This document shows positions 25,903-34,781 of a stretch of 64,000 bases of DNA, one piece after another. Under the pieces are notes generated by a model. The model saw nothing but the letters and a program-made list of their open reading frames with translations, ran no database searches and was not told where the DNA came from. The first letter of the stretch is position 1. The number at the start of each line of letters is the position of its first letter. Made by a program: the position numbers and the translations under genes. Location of the stretch: the NCBI GenBank assembly GCA_002716585.1, contig PBBL01000047.1, positions 124,001 to 188,000 of the forward strand, read 5' to 3'. This DNA comes from Myxococcales bacterium. GTDB lineage: Bacteria > Myxococcota_A > Bradymonadia > Bradymonadales > GCA-2716585.

Positions 25903-27525
25903 ATGATCTGTCCAGGATTGTGTCCTCTTGGTATATGGCGCGCCCACATCCTCCAGGTTCGCGGTGAGGGGGCCTGGGAAGGGCACCTGAGGGCTCGGGC
26001 GGAGTCCCTCCAACACGCCGCGGCGCTCGCGGCGCGCGTCCCCTGGGAGAGTGGCGCCGGGTGGTCCGGCGACGCGGGCGCTGTGCGTGAAGCGCTGGCG
26101 GGAGACGAGGTGGCGCTGCTGGCGCTCGTGGGGCATGGGAGGCGGCTGAGGGAGCTGTTGTCCGAGGCGCCGCGCGGAGACATCGATCGCGTCGAGCTGC
26201 TCGCGTTCTGGATGCAGCACGGCGAGCGCTACCTCCGCAGCTCACCCCTGGAGGCTGTGGTCGAGGCGTTCGCGATCGGCCTGGAGCGCCGCTGGTGGGC
26301 GGCGCGGGCGCGCCGCGGTGACAAGGCGGCGGCTGGGCGACTGTGGTCCTCGTTGTGGGAGGAGCTGACGCCGATCGTGGAGCGCCGCGCGGCCGCGCTG
26401 AGCCTGGATCGCGACGCCGCCTCGGACGCGATCAACGCGGCGATCCGACACCTCCTGGAGGTGATTCGTCAGGGGCGGTTCGAGCCTGAGCCGCTCAACA
26501 GCGCCGACCCCCTCAAGGCCTACGTGCGCAGCGTCGCGATCAACAACCTGAGCAACGAAGCGCGCAAGCAGCGGCGTCACCGTGAGATCTTCGTGGAGGA
26601 GGAGGCGCTCCCGCCAGGCGCGCTCAAGGAGCCGGTGGGGCGGTTGGATGAGGTCGCGGCGGTGCGCCACCTCGATCCCGATGACGCCGCGCTGTCCGCG
26701 ATCGAGATGTTGATGGAGCAGCCTCGGCGCGCGCAGGGCGCGCTGCTGCTCAAGCTGCACCTGCGCCACGACCTGACCGCCGCTGAGCTGGCGCGCGCCC
26801 GAGGGGTCACGGTCGAGGCGATGCAGAAGCGCCTGGAGCGCGCCCACCTGTGGGTGTGCGAGACCTGGATCACCGAGCCGACGCTGCACCTGGCGTTGCG
26901 CGCCCTCGGGCGTGGTGACCTGGTGAGGGGCGCGGTGAAGGTCATGCTCAAGCTGTTTCGGGGGAAGCTGCGCGCCTGCAGCGAGGAGGTGGTCTGCGGG
27001 CTCATCGCGCCGCTGGGCCTCGAGCCGGAGCACCACGCGGCCCTCGTGAGGCTCATGACGTCGTGGTGGTGCGTTGAGGGACACGTCGCGCGCTGGCACC
27101 GCCGCCACGAGGCTGAGCTGGCGGCGAGCGTGCGTTCGATGCCAGGGGAGGCGCGGGCGCTCCTCAACGTCTTCCTGGGCCACCCCTGTGGCACAGGGGA
27201 GCGGCTCAGGAGGCGCTTTGATGATCCGAACGGGCTGCCGAGCGAGCACTGGGAGGATCTGGAGCGGCTGCGTCGCCGCGTGATCGCGCTGTGTCTGCGT
27301 CTCGGCCAGTGTGTGCTGCGTCGGGTTCGTGTTCGGAGGCGGCGCGGGTTGCCCTTCCGGCTGCGGCGGGTTCGGCGCAGGCGAGCAGGCGCCGTTGGAG
27401 CGCGCGCCCAGGCGTTCATGTCCGGTCTGCCACCTCCTGACAGGATCCGCCTTCGGCGGCGCTCAATGGATCGTGCGCAGCCTCCACCGATCGATGACAT
27501 CAGGGGTTCCCCGCTCATGGGATGA
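25903..27525 (+). CDS. Sigma-70-like (ECF-type) factor with unusual N- and C-terminal extensions
   Basis: Up to 540 residues from the ATG at 25903; the true start is uncertain because no good ribosome-binding site is visible. In the middle lies a sigma2-like region (about 130-220: ARRGDKAAAGRLWSSLWEEL, then AYVRSVAINNLSNEARKQRRH, the usual R-x-x-x-N-x-x-x-D/E-x-x-R-K-x-R-R pattern). A sigma4-like helix-turn-helix follows at about 275-320 (LHLRHDLTAAELARARGVTVEAMQKRLERAH). The remaining 200 residues are helical and end in a very Arg-rich stretch from about 27300, which may be a frame artefact or basic tail. Probably a regulatory sigma factor; target genes unknown. Confidence 0.72.
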   Translation: MICPGLCPLGIWRAHILQVRGEGAWEGHLRARAESLQHAAALAARVPWESGAGWSGDAGAVREALAGDEVALLALVGHGRRLRELLSEAPRGDIDRVELLAFWMQHGERYLRSSPLEAVVEAFAIGLERRWWAARARRGDKAAAGRLWSSLWEELTPIVERRAAALSLDRDAASDAINAAIRHLLEVIRQGRFEPEPLNSADPLKAYVRSVAINNLSNEARKQRRHREIFVEEEALPPGALKEPVGRLDEVAAVRHLDPDDAALSAIEMLMEQPRRAQGALLLKLHLRHDLTAAELARARGVTVEAMQKRLERAHLWVCETWITEPTLHLALRALGRGDLVRGAVKVMLKLFRGKLRACSEEVVCGLIAPLGLEPEHHAALVRLMTSWWCVEGHVARWHRRHEAELAASVRSMPGEARALLNVFLGHPCGTGERLRRRFDDPNGLPSEHWEDLERLRRRVIALCLRLGQCVLRRVRVRRRRGLPFRLRRVRRRRAGAVGARAQAFMSGLPPPDRIRLRRRSMDRAQPPPIDDIRGSPLMG

Positions 27526-28152
27526 GAGCGGACGACGCCCGCCCCGCACAACCGCGACGCCGACGCGTTGGTCACCCTTCGGCCCCTGTTGGGTCAGCGC
27601 ACCCCTCTGCCCGGGTCGTGACACGGTCACGGTCCGTCCGATGGGATCCCCCTCAGGTCAAAGCCTGGTTGAGAGGCCGCCGGTCTTCCAACACGTCAGC
27701 GTCGCGCTGAGCCTCGGAGGAGGGGTGCACCAACGCACAGATCACCGCGCGGCCTCTCCGTTGGGTGGAGCGACCTCTCAACGTGCCAGGGCCGTGAGGG
27801 GCCGTGAGAGGAGGCCGCTGTTGGTTCGCTCCGACATCACCGCGCCGCTGACGGCGAGAAGGGCGCGCGGTGGAGGTCTGTGCGGCCCGCGCGGTGGGTC
27901 GCTTGGGCCGCGGCGCGTGAGGTGTGGCTTGAAGCCTGTACGGGTTGGGTGGGGTGGACCCCTCTGCCCGAGGGGGGGTTCGCTCCCGCGCCGTGGTGGC
28001 TCGCTTCTGGGGCATGGCGGACGTGTCAAGGTGTTGACGCGACGCGGCGTGCCTGGTGCGGGGCGATGGGGGCGTCTGAAGTGGGGTCAGGCGCCTGGTG
28101 TGTTCAACGTGGTGGGGAGGGGCGCGGGGCGTCGCCTCCCGAGGCTGTGGTC
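27526..28152. other. Gene-poor stretch between sigma factor and 27-residue peptide gene
   Basis: About 630 bases. Open frames exist on both strands, but their translations are Arg/Pro/Gly-rich and look like high-GC shadows with no domain or ribosome-binding site. I see no tRNA, terminator with T-run or clear repeat. It may hold a regulatory RNA or decayed coding sequence; nothing supports either. Confidence 0.5.
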
Positions 28153-28236
28153 TCAGCGGGTCTTCCACTGGGGCTCGACGCTGCCCAGGTCTTGATTCCA
28201 TTCGGGCTCGATGCTTCCAAGGTCGGTGCTCGACAT
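28153..28236 (-). CDS. 27-residue peptide with two DLGSxEPxW repeats
   Basis: A short frame from ATG 28236 with AGGAG at the right distance upstream. The product has DLGSIEPEW and DLGSVEPQW in tandem, separated by two residues (N-Q), then a basic end KTR. The secreted protein encoded 36 bases upstream ends in DAGGNEPKW, the same motif. It could be a genuine small peptide, a RiPP-like precursor, or the detached end of a duplicated gene. There is no signal peptide. The ribosome-binding site and repeat support translation, but nothing more is certain. Confidence 0.5.
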   Translation of the reverse strand: MSSTDLGSIEPEWNQDLGSVEPQWKTR

Positions 28237-28271
28237 GACATGCTCCTGCGTGTGAGTTCGTTGAGTTCGGT

Positions 28272-28724
28272 TCACCACTTGGGCTCGTTCCCGCCCGCGT
28301 CGGAGTCCCAGATGCCGCCCCAGGAGTTGCCGATGTTGTCCGTGAGGAAGTAGCTCTTCTTGTTGACGTCTTCGACGACGCCGTACTCCTCGGTCAGCTC
28401 GTTGCTGGAGACCAACAGGGTGGAGGCGCCGCCCGTGGCGAGCACCCACGCTGTGTAGCTGGCGTAGAAGGCGGTGGTGTACTCACCCCCATCGGAGAAG
28501 GCGTCCGCGTAGGCCGAGAAGGCGTCAACGACCTTCCCTTCGTCGTCGAGGAAGACGACGTCGATGTCGGTCATCTGCCCGTCGTAGCCGGTGTTGGCCG
28601 CGCTCCAGAACTTGGCGTGGAGGTCGATGTGGTCGGCGGCGTTCGCTTCGCTCGATCCGGTGAGCGCGGCGAGGGTGGCTACAGCGAGCGTCAGTGCGAA
28701 GATGGAAGAGCGGAGCGCTTTCAT
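28272..28724 (-). CDS. Small secreted protein ending in an EPxW motif
   Basis: 150 residues from the ATG at 28724. A clear signal peptide (hydrophobic 9-22, ending SSEANA) is followed by a compact acidic domain of about 120 residues with many Asp, Tyr and Trp, including FWSAANTGYDGQMTDIDVVF and WGGIWDSDAGG, and the C-terminus NEPKW. There are no Cys in the mature part. I recognise no family. It lies divergent to the giant kinase/activator gene, with a tandem 9-bp repeat in the shared promoter region. It may be exported and controlled by that kinase; this is inference from position only. Confidence 0.75.
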   Translation of the reverse strand: MKALRSSIFALTLAVATLAALTGSSEANAADHIDLHAKFWSAANTGYDGQMTDIDVVFLDDEGKVVDAFSAYADAFSDGGEYTTAFYASYTAWVLATGGASTLLVSSNELTEEYGVVEDVNKKSYFLTDNIGNSWGGIWDSDAGGNEPKW

Positions 28725-28823
28725 GTTGGGTACCCTGGGCAGTCGCCGTGTGATAAGGCGAAGGGTGAATGGTTGTTGCCTGCGGCACGACACTGTGCTC
28801 ATTCAGGCGAGTCTGTAGCTTTA

Positions 28824-28841
28824 TGTAGGATGTGTAGGATG
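28824..28841. repeat. Tandem 9-bp direct repeat in a divergent promoter region
   Basis: TGTAGGATG occurs twice with no gap (28824-28832 and 28833-28841) between the secreted-protein gene and the giant regulator gene. It is a candidate operator or spacing element. I found no -24/-12 sigma54 promoter with correct spacing here. Confidence 0.5.
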
Positions 28842-28891
28842 CTCTGACAGAACGTCCCACGATGTCGTAATTTTTCGCAGGGGGGCGCAGA

Positions 28892-31800
28892 ATGAGCGAG
28901 CTTTCAAGACGGCGCGAGGTCGTCTCCAAGCAGCCCGAGCTGGTCATGCGAGGGCGCTACGAGCTGCTCCGTGAGCTGGGTCGTGGCTCGGGCGGGGTGG
29001 TGCACCTGGCCTACGATCGGTTGAGGCGCTCGCGGGTGGTCCTCAAGCGCTTGTGGGAGTCGCCGAGCGACGGGGAGTTGTCCGAGCAGCGCGAGTCGTT
29101 CCACCTGTTGACCCGCTTGAAGCACCCGGCGCTGCCCAACCTGTTGGATTGGGGGACCGACGCCGAGACCTCGCGCGCCTATTACACGAAGGAGTACGTG
29201 CTCGGTGAGTCGGGTGAGCGGCTGGCGGGGCGGTTGGAGCCCAGCGCCGTGGCGCGGCTGGGGCGCCTGCTGGCCGAGACAGTCGGGCTGTTGCATCGCA
29301 GCGGTTACTGCCACGGGGATCTCAAGCCGCACAACCTCCTGATCCGCGGCGAAGGGGAGGAGGTCGAGGCGACGCTGATCGACTTCGGGCTCATCTTTCG
29401 ACCCGAGCGTGAGCTTCGGGGTGTGAGGGGGACCTCCTATTACATCGCCCCGGAGGTGCTGTTGGGTCAGGCGCCGGGGCGGGCGTCCGACAGCTATGCG
29501 TTGGGCGCGACGCTCTACCACCTGCTGTACGGACACCCGCCCTTCATGGAGGGCGGCGAGGAGGCGCTCTCCTCCAGATCGCGCAGCGACGACGCCCACG
29601 ACGAGCTGGTGACCCGGATCCTCAACGACGCCCCGGTGATCCCGTCGCCGCGTTGGGCTCCGCCCCTGGAGGCGGGCGAGGTCGCGGCGGCGAGGTCGCT
29701 TGAGGTGGTGATCCGGGGGTTGATGAGCCGCGACCTTGAGGTGCGTCGTCAGACGTTGGAGGCGCTCCCGGAGAGCCTCGGGGCGTGGGCGCCGCTGCAA
29801 GCGGAGGTGTCGTCCGGGGCGTTTGTGGGCCGGGCGCGGCAGGTGCAGCGGATGGTGAGCTGGGCGCTGGGGCGGAAGGCTCAGGGCGACGGGCTCAAGC
29901 CGGTGATGTGGCTCTGGGGGCCGGAGGGGGTGGGGCGTCGGCGCTTGTTGAGCGTCGTCCACGCGGAACTGCGGGACCACGGGGTCGCGTTCCTGGAGCA
30001 CGAGGTCGGCGGGGTGGAGACCGACACGATGCTGGAGGACGTGGCGCGGCAGTTCTTGATCGCGCACCCGGACGCGGTGGAGCGGCGCACGGAGCTGCTG
30101 GACGAGATCGCGCTCCACGGAGGGGCGCTCGACGCTCAGACGGGGGGGCAGGAGGCGCGTCGCCGTCGGCTGCTCGACCACGTGTTTCAGGCGTCGCGGC
30201 GCCAGCCGACGGTCGTGGTGGTGCATGGGTTGACGCCCGATCACCCGTCCTTGCAGACGCTGGTGGCGATGGCCCGCTACTTCAAGGCCGATGGGCTGAG
30301 GGCGGCGGAGGAGCGGAGTCGGCTCGCGGTGGTGGTGGTGTCCTCCAGCAGCCCGGGCGACTTTCGGGAGGAGGGGTGGGAGGAGGTGTTTGAGCGGCAA
30401 CCCCGCACGCTCCGCCTGGAGCCGTTCCACTCCGCCGAGGTGGAGCGGTTCCTGCACGACAACCTCCCACCTGACGCTCGCCCGCGGCGGATCGAGCCTG
30501 TCTTGAAGGCGACGGGGGGGCTCCCGGCGCGCCTCGTCGAGCTGGTCCAGTACTTGATCGAGGCCTGGCGCAACGGGCGCACGCCCTCGCTGGAGGTGTT
30601 GGAGGAGCAGGACGGGCTGGAGCGGCTGCTGAGCGAGCGGCTGGAGCAGCAGGGGTCAGCGGCGCGCGCGGTGCTCGGGACGCTGGTGGTGGTGGAGCGA
30701 CCGTTGAACCAGGAGGAGCTGGCGCGGCTGCTCCCGGAGCACCGCGTGACGCCCGGGTTGTTGAGGGCGCTTGTGGGCGACGGTCTCCTGGAGCGGGTCG
30801 CGCAGGACGTGACGGTGACCAACCCGCGCTATCGGGTCGGGCTGGCCTCGACCCGCGCCGCCGCGCGGCGGCTGCCGTTCGTCGAGAGCGAGGCGGTGCG
30901 TCAGGAGATCGCCTACCGCGTCGCGCAGCTCCTGGTGTCCATCCGTCAGGAGCGCCCCGACGAGGTGGAGCCGCTGGACGTGCTGCGGTGGTTGCACCGC
31001 GCGGAGCAGTGGGACGCCCTGCTGCGCGAGGGGCAGGAGATCGCGCAGGGGTATGTGCCCGCGCAGCGGTACGAGGCGGCGAGCCAGGCGGTGGTCTGGT
31101 GTCTGGAGGCGATCGAGCGGTTGGGTGAGGTGCGAGCGGCCGATGAGCCGCCTCGCCTCAAGCCCCTGACGCGGTTGACGCGGCAGCAGCCCTCGCCGGA
31201 GGAGCAACCGGACGCGTTCACGGAGGAGGCGCTCGGGCATGCGCGTGAGCGGCTGCTGCTGCTCCAGCTGGTGATCAGCCGAGACACCGATCGGTACCCG
31301 GACACGGAGGCGCTGGGGCGAGAGCTGCTGGAGCGCTGGTGCGCTCAGGAGGGGCTGGAGCGGGGCTTCGTGGACGCGTTCCACGAGGAGAGGACGCGCG
31401 ACGAGATGCTGGAGCGCGACTGGTCCTTGTTCTTGAGGAGGATCCCGGGAGACGCGACGTCCCCGGGGTCGTTGACCGAGGACGAGGCGAGCGTCCTGGC
31501 GTTCATGGTGCGCGCGAGCCTGGGGGACAAGAGACACGGGGTGGCGCTGCACCGCGCCTGGCTGCTCATCGAGCGCCTGCTGGGGACCCGGATGGTGTCG
31601 CCGTGGCTGATCGTGTTTCGGACGTTGGCGGGGATCCTGTGGAACACGTCGCGGCGAGGCGATCTGTTGGTCGCGGTGGACCAGTTCTCGATGAAGCCCG
31701 AGCTGCTTCAGCACATGAAGATGAGTGAGCGCGCGTCGCTGCTCAACCTCCGGGCGGCGCTGCTGGAGGTGGAGGAGGAGCACGAGCGCGCGCTGCAGGG

Positions 31801-34774
31801 GTATGAGCTGGCGGCGAGCATGCGGCACGGCGACACGACGCGCGTGCCTCAGGCGGCGGTCCAGGCGCTCTCCAACCTGGCGCGGCTGTTGACGCTCCGC
31901 CAGGAGCTGGAGGTGGCCCGCTACCAGGTGGAGCGGGCGGTGCGGATCGTGACGGCGCAGGGCTACGCGTCGTTGCAGGCGCTGCTGCTGCGGACGATGG
32001 CCGACATCCAGAGCCGCTCGGGGAAGCCCTACGCGGGCATGGTGGCGATCGAGGAGGCGTACCGGATCGCGATCAGCTCCGGTGATCAGGACGCGATCCA
32101 CCGCTCCGGTCGGAGCCTGCTGTTCCACTACGGTGAGTTCGGGCTCGTGGAGCGGGTCCAGGAGCTGTACGACCAGCTGACGGCGGACGTCGCGCCCGAT
32201 TGGGTGGTGGAGCTGAACTACGTCTCGGCGCGGCTGTGCTGGGGCGACGTGGAGGAGGCGCGGCGGGCGCTGGCGAAGACGCTGGAGCAGTTCGACGTGG
32301 AGTCGTTGGTGGCGGGGACGCAGGCCTGGTTCGCGATCAGCGCCAGCGAGCTGTCCCTTGGGGAGGGGCAGCCCTGGACGGCGGTGGAGCAGGCCAAGCA
32401 CGGCCTGGAGCTGTTCGACTCGGACAACCAGCCCGCGCCGTCGGTTCGGCTGCACCGGAGCGTCGTCATGGGGATGCTTGAGCTGCGCGAGCTGGATGAA
32501 GCGGAGCAGTGGCTCAAGCGCCTTGAGGTGCTGGTGAACAAGCACAGCCTCACCGACCAGAAGCCCACCGTCCTCTACCTCCGCGGTCGGCTCGCGCAGG
32601 CGCGAGGGCGGCTGTTGGACGCGCGTCAGTACCTTGCCCAGGCGAACGAGTACCTGGAGCAGTGGCTGGCGGACATGCCCGAGGCGTACCGCGAGGGGTA
32701 CCTGCGCAACCAGCGCCGCGCCATGATCGCGCAGGCGGCGCTGGAGTCGAGCAGCTGGACCGAGCGGGACAGCCTCTTCAAGGACATGCGGCAGCTCCTG
32801 GGCATCGTGCGCGCGCTCCAGAGCAGCTCCTATCAAAACCTGGACGCGATGCTCGGGCAGGCGTTGGACGACATCACAGGGTTTACGGGCGCGGATCGCG
32901 GGATCATCTTCCACATCGAGCCCTGGGCGCTCAGCGAGGATCAGGATCAGGAGGAGGCGCGGGAGGAGGCGCTGTTCGTGCTGGAGCGCGACTGGCCGTC
33001 GGAGGTGGAGCCGGAGGCGTGGGCGTTCCGAGTCGCCCAGGTGCGTGGCTTCGGGAGTCAGGATCTGACCCGGCGCTCTCGCACGAGCCAGACGGTGATT
33101 CGACGGGTGTTGCAAGAAGGCAGGCCGGTCATCAGCGCCAACGCGTTTGAGGATCGGCGCTTCTCGCAGAGCGGCTCGATCGTGGATCTCGGGACGCGGA
33201 GCATCCTGGTGATCCCGCTGCGCCATGAGGCGCGGATCAGCGGCCTGGTCTACCTGGACAGCAAGGAGGGGCAGCAGTTCACGCAGTCGGATCTGGAGCT
33301 GCTGTCGATGCTCGGCGATCAGCTCGGGGCGGTGGTGCAGAGCGTGCAACACAAGGAGGCGATCCGCTCGGTCTCGGAGACCTTCCCGCGGATCCTGGGC
33401 GAGGCGGACGCGCTGCTGAGCGTCCTGACGGCGGCGGAGAAGGTGGCCCCCACGACGATGCCGGTGTTGATCCAGGGGGAGACGGGGACGGGCAAGGATC
33501 TGCTTGCGAAGGGGCTGCACGAGGCGTCGGAGCGGGCGCAGCAGCAGTTCGTGGCGCTCAACTGCGCGGCGCTGCCGGAGTCGCTGATCGAGGCGGAGCT
33601 GTTCGGCGCGGCGCGGGGGGCCTTCACCGGGGCGATCCAGGATCGCAGCGGGCTGTTCGAGCGGGCGAACGGGGGGACGCTGTTCCTCGACGAGATCGGC
33701 GATCTGCCGCTGGCGGCGCAGGCGAAGCTGCTGCGGGTGCTTGAGGAGGGGGTGGTGCGTCGGCTGGGCGACGGCCGCGAGCGGGAGGTGGACGTGCGGT
33801 TCATCGCCGCGACCCACTGGGATCTGCAGCGTCGGGTGCAGGAGGGGAGCTTCCGCGAGGATCTGTTCTACCGCTTGAGCGTGGTGAGTCTGAGGTTGCC
33901 CGCGCTGCGCGAGCGCCGCGAGGACATCCCCGGGCTGGTGCTCTACTTCTACAACCTGTTCATCGACAAGCACAAGCTGACCACGCCGCCGCCGTCGCCC
34001 GAGCTGCTCAAGCAGCTGGAGGGGGAGGCGTGGCCAGGGAACATCCGTCAGCTGCGCAACAACATGGAGCAGGCGATGATCTTCTCGCAGGGGGGCGCGC
34101 TGACCCTGGACGCCTTCCGCTCCACGGCGGGGCGCCAGGTGCAGCCGCCGACCCCTGTGGAGTCACCCGTGATGGGCGGCGGCTCACCCATGCCAGGAGG
34201 GTGGCCTCAGCCATCGCCAGGGTACGGCGCCTCGCCGTACCCCAGCGCCCCGTGGGGGTGGTCGCCCTATGGGCCCTGGCCCGGGTGGGGCTGGCCCCAG
34301 CCGGGTTGGCCCCCCTCCCAGCCCTGGGGAGCATCCCAGGGGGTGGCCCCTCAGGGTGGGGCGCCTCCGAGCTGGCCTCAAGCGGGCGGGTGGCCCCAGC
34401 CCCCAGCGGGGTGGCCGCCTCCGGGCTGGCCTCCAGGGACGACCCTCCCGCACCTCGCTGAATCGAGCGGAGAGGAGGGGCCGCCGCCCGTCCGTGAAGC
34501 GGCCCCCGAGCCGGAGCGCCCCGATGGGCGTGATGACCCTCGCGGGCGGGCCGATGGGGTGAGGGACGTGGTGTTTCAGCCGGACGGGACGCCGAGCTGG
34601 AAGGTCTCGCTCGATTACGAGGGCGGGGATCTGAACGACGCGCTTTGGAAGGTGCGGGCGCAGATGGCGCTCCGCGCGCTTGAGGCGACGGGGGGCAACA
34701 AGAGCCGGGCCGCTGAGCTGCTGGGGATCTCACGGCGGATGTTCTACAACATCCTTGAGCAGCTCGATCGGTGA
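28892..34774 (+). CDS. Giant regulator: Ser/Thr kinase, NTPase, TPR, GAF, sigma54 activator, Fis HTH
   Basis: 1960 residues, cytoplasmic. Residues 22-300 are a Hanks-type kinase with Lys52, HGDLKPHN (catalytic Asp143) and DFG (164-166). Residues about 310-620 are a STAND/AAA-like NTPase whose P-loop reads GPEGVGRRR, so the Lys is replaced by Arg. Helical TPR repeats run to about 1300, then a GAF domain (about 1310-1490). The sigma54 AAA+ domain (about 1500-1740) has Walker A GETGTGKD and an intact GAFTGA loop, the sigma54-contact element. A Pro/Gly/Trp-rich linker (about 1750-1850) leads to a Fis-type helix-turn-helix (1925-1960). It could link a phosphorylation signal directly to sigma54-dependent transcription. 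Confidence 0.94.
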   Translation: MSELSRRREVVSKQPELVMRGRYELLRELGRGSGGVVHLAYDRLRRSRVVLKRLWESPSDGELSEQRESFHLLTRLKHPALPNLLDWGTDAETSRAYYTKEYVLGESGERLAGRLEPSAVARLGRLLAETVGLLHRSGYCHGDLKPHNLLIRGEGEEVEATLIDFGLIFRPERELRGVRGTSYYIAPEVLLGQAPGRASDSYALGATLYHLLYGHPPFMEGGEEALSSRSRSDDAHDELVTRILNDAPVIPSPRWAPPLEAGEVAAARSLEVVIRGLMSRDLEVRRQTLEALPESLGAWAPLQAEVSSGAFVGRARQVQRMVSWALGRKAQGDGLKPVMWLWGPEGVGRRRLLSVVHAELRDHGVAFLEHEVGGVETDTMLEDVARQFLIAHPDAVERRTELLDEIALHGGALDAQTGGQEARRRRLLDHVFQASRRQPTVVVVHGLTPDHPSLQTLVAMARYFKADGLRAAEERSRLAVVVVSSSSPGDFREEGWEEVFERQPRTLRLEPFHSAEVERFLHDNLPPDARPRRIEPVLKATGGLPARLVELVQYLIEAWRNGRTPSLEVLEEQDGLERLLSERLEQQGSAARAVLGTLVVVERPLNQEELARLLPEHRVTPGLLRALVGDGLLERVAQDVTVTNPRYRVGLASTRAAARRLPFVESEAVRQEIAYRVAQLLVSIRQERPDEVEPLDVLRWLHRAEQWDALLREGQEIAQGYVPAQRYEAASQAVVWCLEAIERLGEVRAADEPPRLKPLTRLTRQQPSPEEQPDAFTEEALGHARERLLLLQLVISRDTDRYPDTEALGRELLERWCAQEGLERGFVDAFHEERTRDEMLERDWSLFLRRIPGDATSPGSLTEDEASVLAFMVRASLGDKRHGVALHRAWLLIERLLGTRMVSPWLIVFRTLAGILWNTSRRGDLLVAVDQFSMKPELLQHMKMSERASLLNLRAALLEVEEEHERALQGYELAASMRHGDTTRVPQAAVQALSNLARLLTLRQELEVARYQVERAVRIVTAQGYASLQALLLRTMADIQSRSGKPYAGMVAIEEAYRIAISSGDQDAIHRSGRSLLFHYGEFGLVERVQELYDQLTADVAPDWVVELNYVSARLCWGDVEEARRALAKTLEQFDVESLVAGTQAWFAISASELSLGEGQPWTAVEQAKHGLELFDSDNQPAPSVRLHRSVVMGMLELRELDEAEQWLKRLEVLVNKHSLTDQKPTVLYLRGRLAQARGRLLDARQYLAQANEYLEQWLADMPEAYREGYLRNQRRAMIAQAALESSSWTERDSLFKDMRQLLGIVRALQSSSYQNLDAMLGQALDDITGFTGADRGIIFHIEPWALSEDQDQEEAREEALFVLERDWPSEVEPEAWAFRVAQVRGFGSQDLTRRSRTSQTVIRRVLQEGRPVISANAFEDRRFSQSGSIVDLGTRSILVIPLRHEARISGLVYLDSKEGQQFTQSDLELLSMLGDQLGAVVQSVQHKEAIRSVSETFPRILGEADALLSVLTAAEKVAPTTMPVLIQGETGTGKDLLAKGLHEASERAQQQFVALNCAALPESLIEAELFGAARGAFTGAIQDRSGLFERANGGTLFLDEIGDLPLAAQAKLLRVLEEGVVRRLGDGREREVDVRFIAATHWDLQRRVQEGSFREDLFYRLSVVSLRLPALRERREDIPGLVLYFYNLFIDKHKLTTPPPSPELLKQLEGEAWPGNIRQLRNNMEQAMIFSQGGALTLDAFRSTAGRQVQPPTPVESPVMGGGSPMPGGWPQPSPGYGASPYPSAPWGWSPYGPWPGWGWPQPGWPPSQPWGASQGVAPQGGAPPSWPQAGGWPQPPAGWPPPGWPPGTTLPHLAESSGEEGPPPVREAAPEPERPDGRDDPRGRADGVRDVVFQPDGTPSWKVSLDYEGGDLNDALWKVRAQMALRALEATGGNKSRAAELLGISRRMFYNILEQLDR

Positions 34775-34781
34775 CGTGGGG

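Noticed and set aside
27311-28195. A 294-codon plus-strand frame with CPVCH-like Cys motif
   Set aside because: It overlaps the sigma-like gene in another frame, has no start signal and is Gly/Arg-rich without a domain.
28760-28890. A sigma54 (-24/-12) promoter next to the giant activator
   Set aside because: GG and GC pairs exist, as in CGGCACGACACTGTGC, but the spacing is eleven bases where ten is required.
30656-33973. A 1105-codon open frame on the minus strand
   Set aside because: It lies wholly inside the giant kinase/activator gene, has a Pro/Arg/His-rich composition without domains, and is the usual antisense shadow of a high-GC gene.
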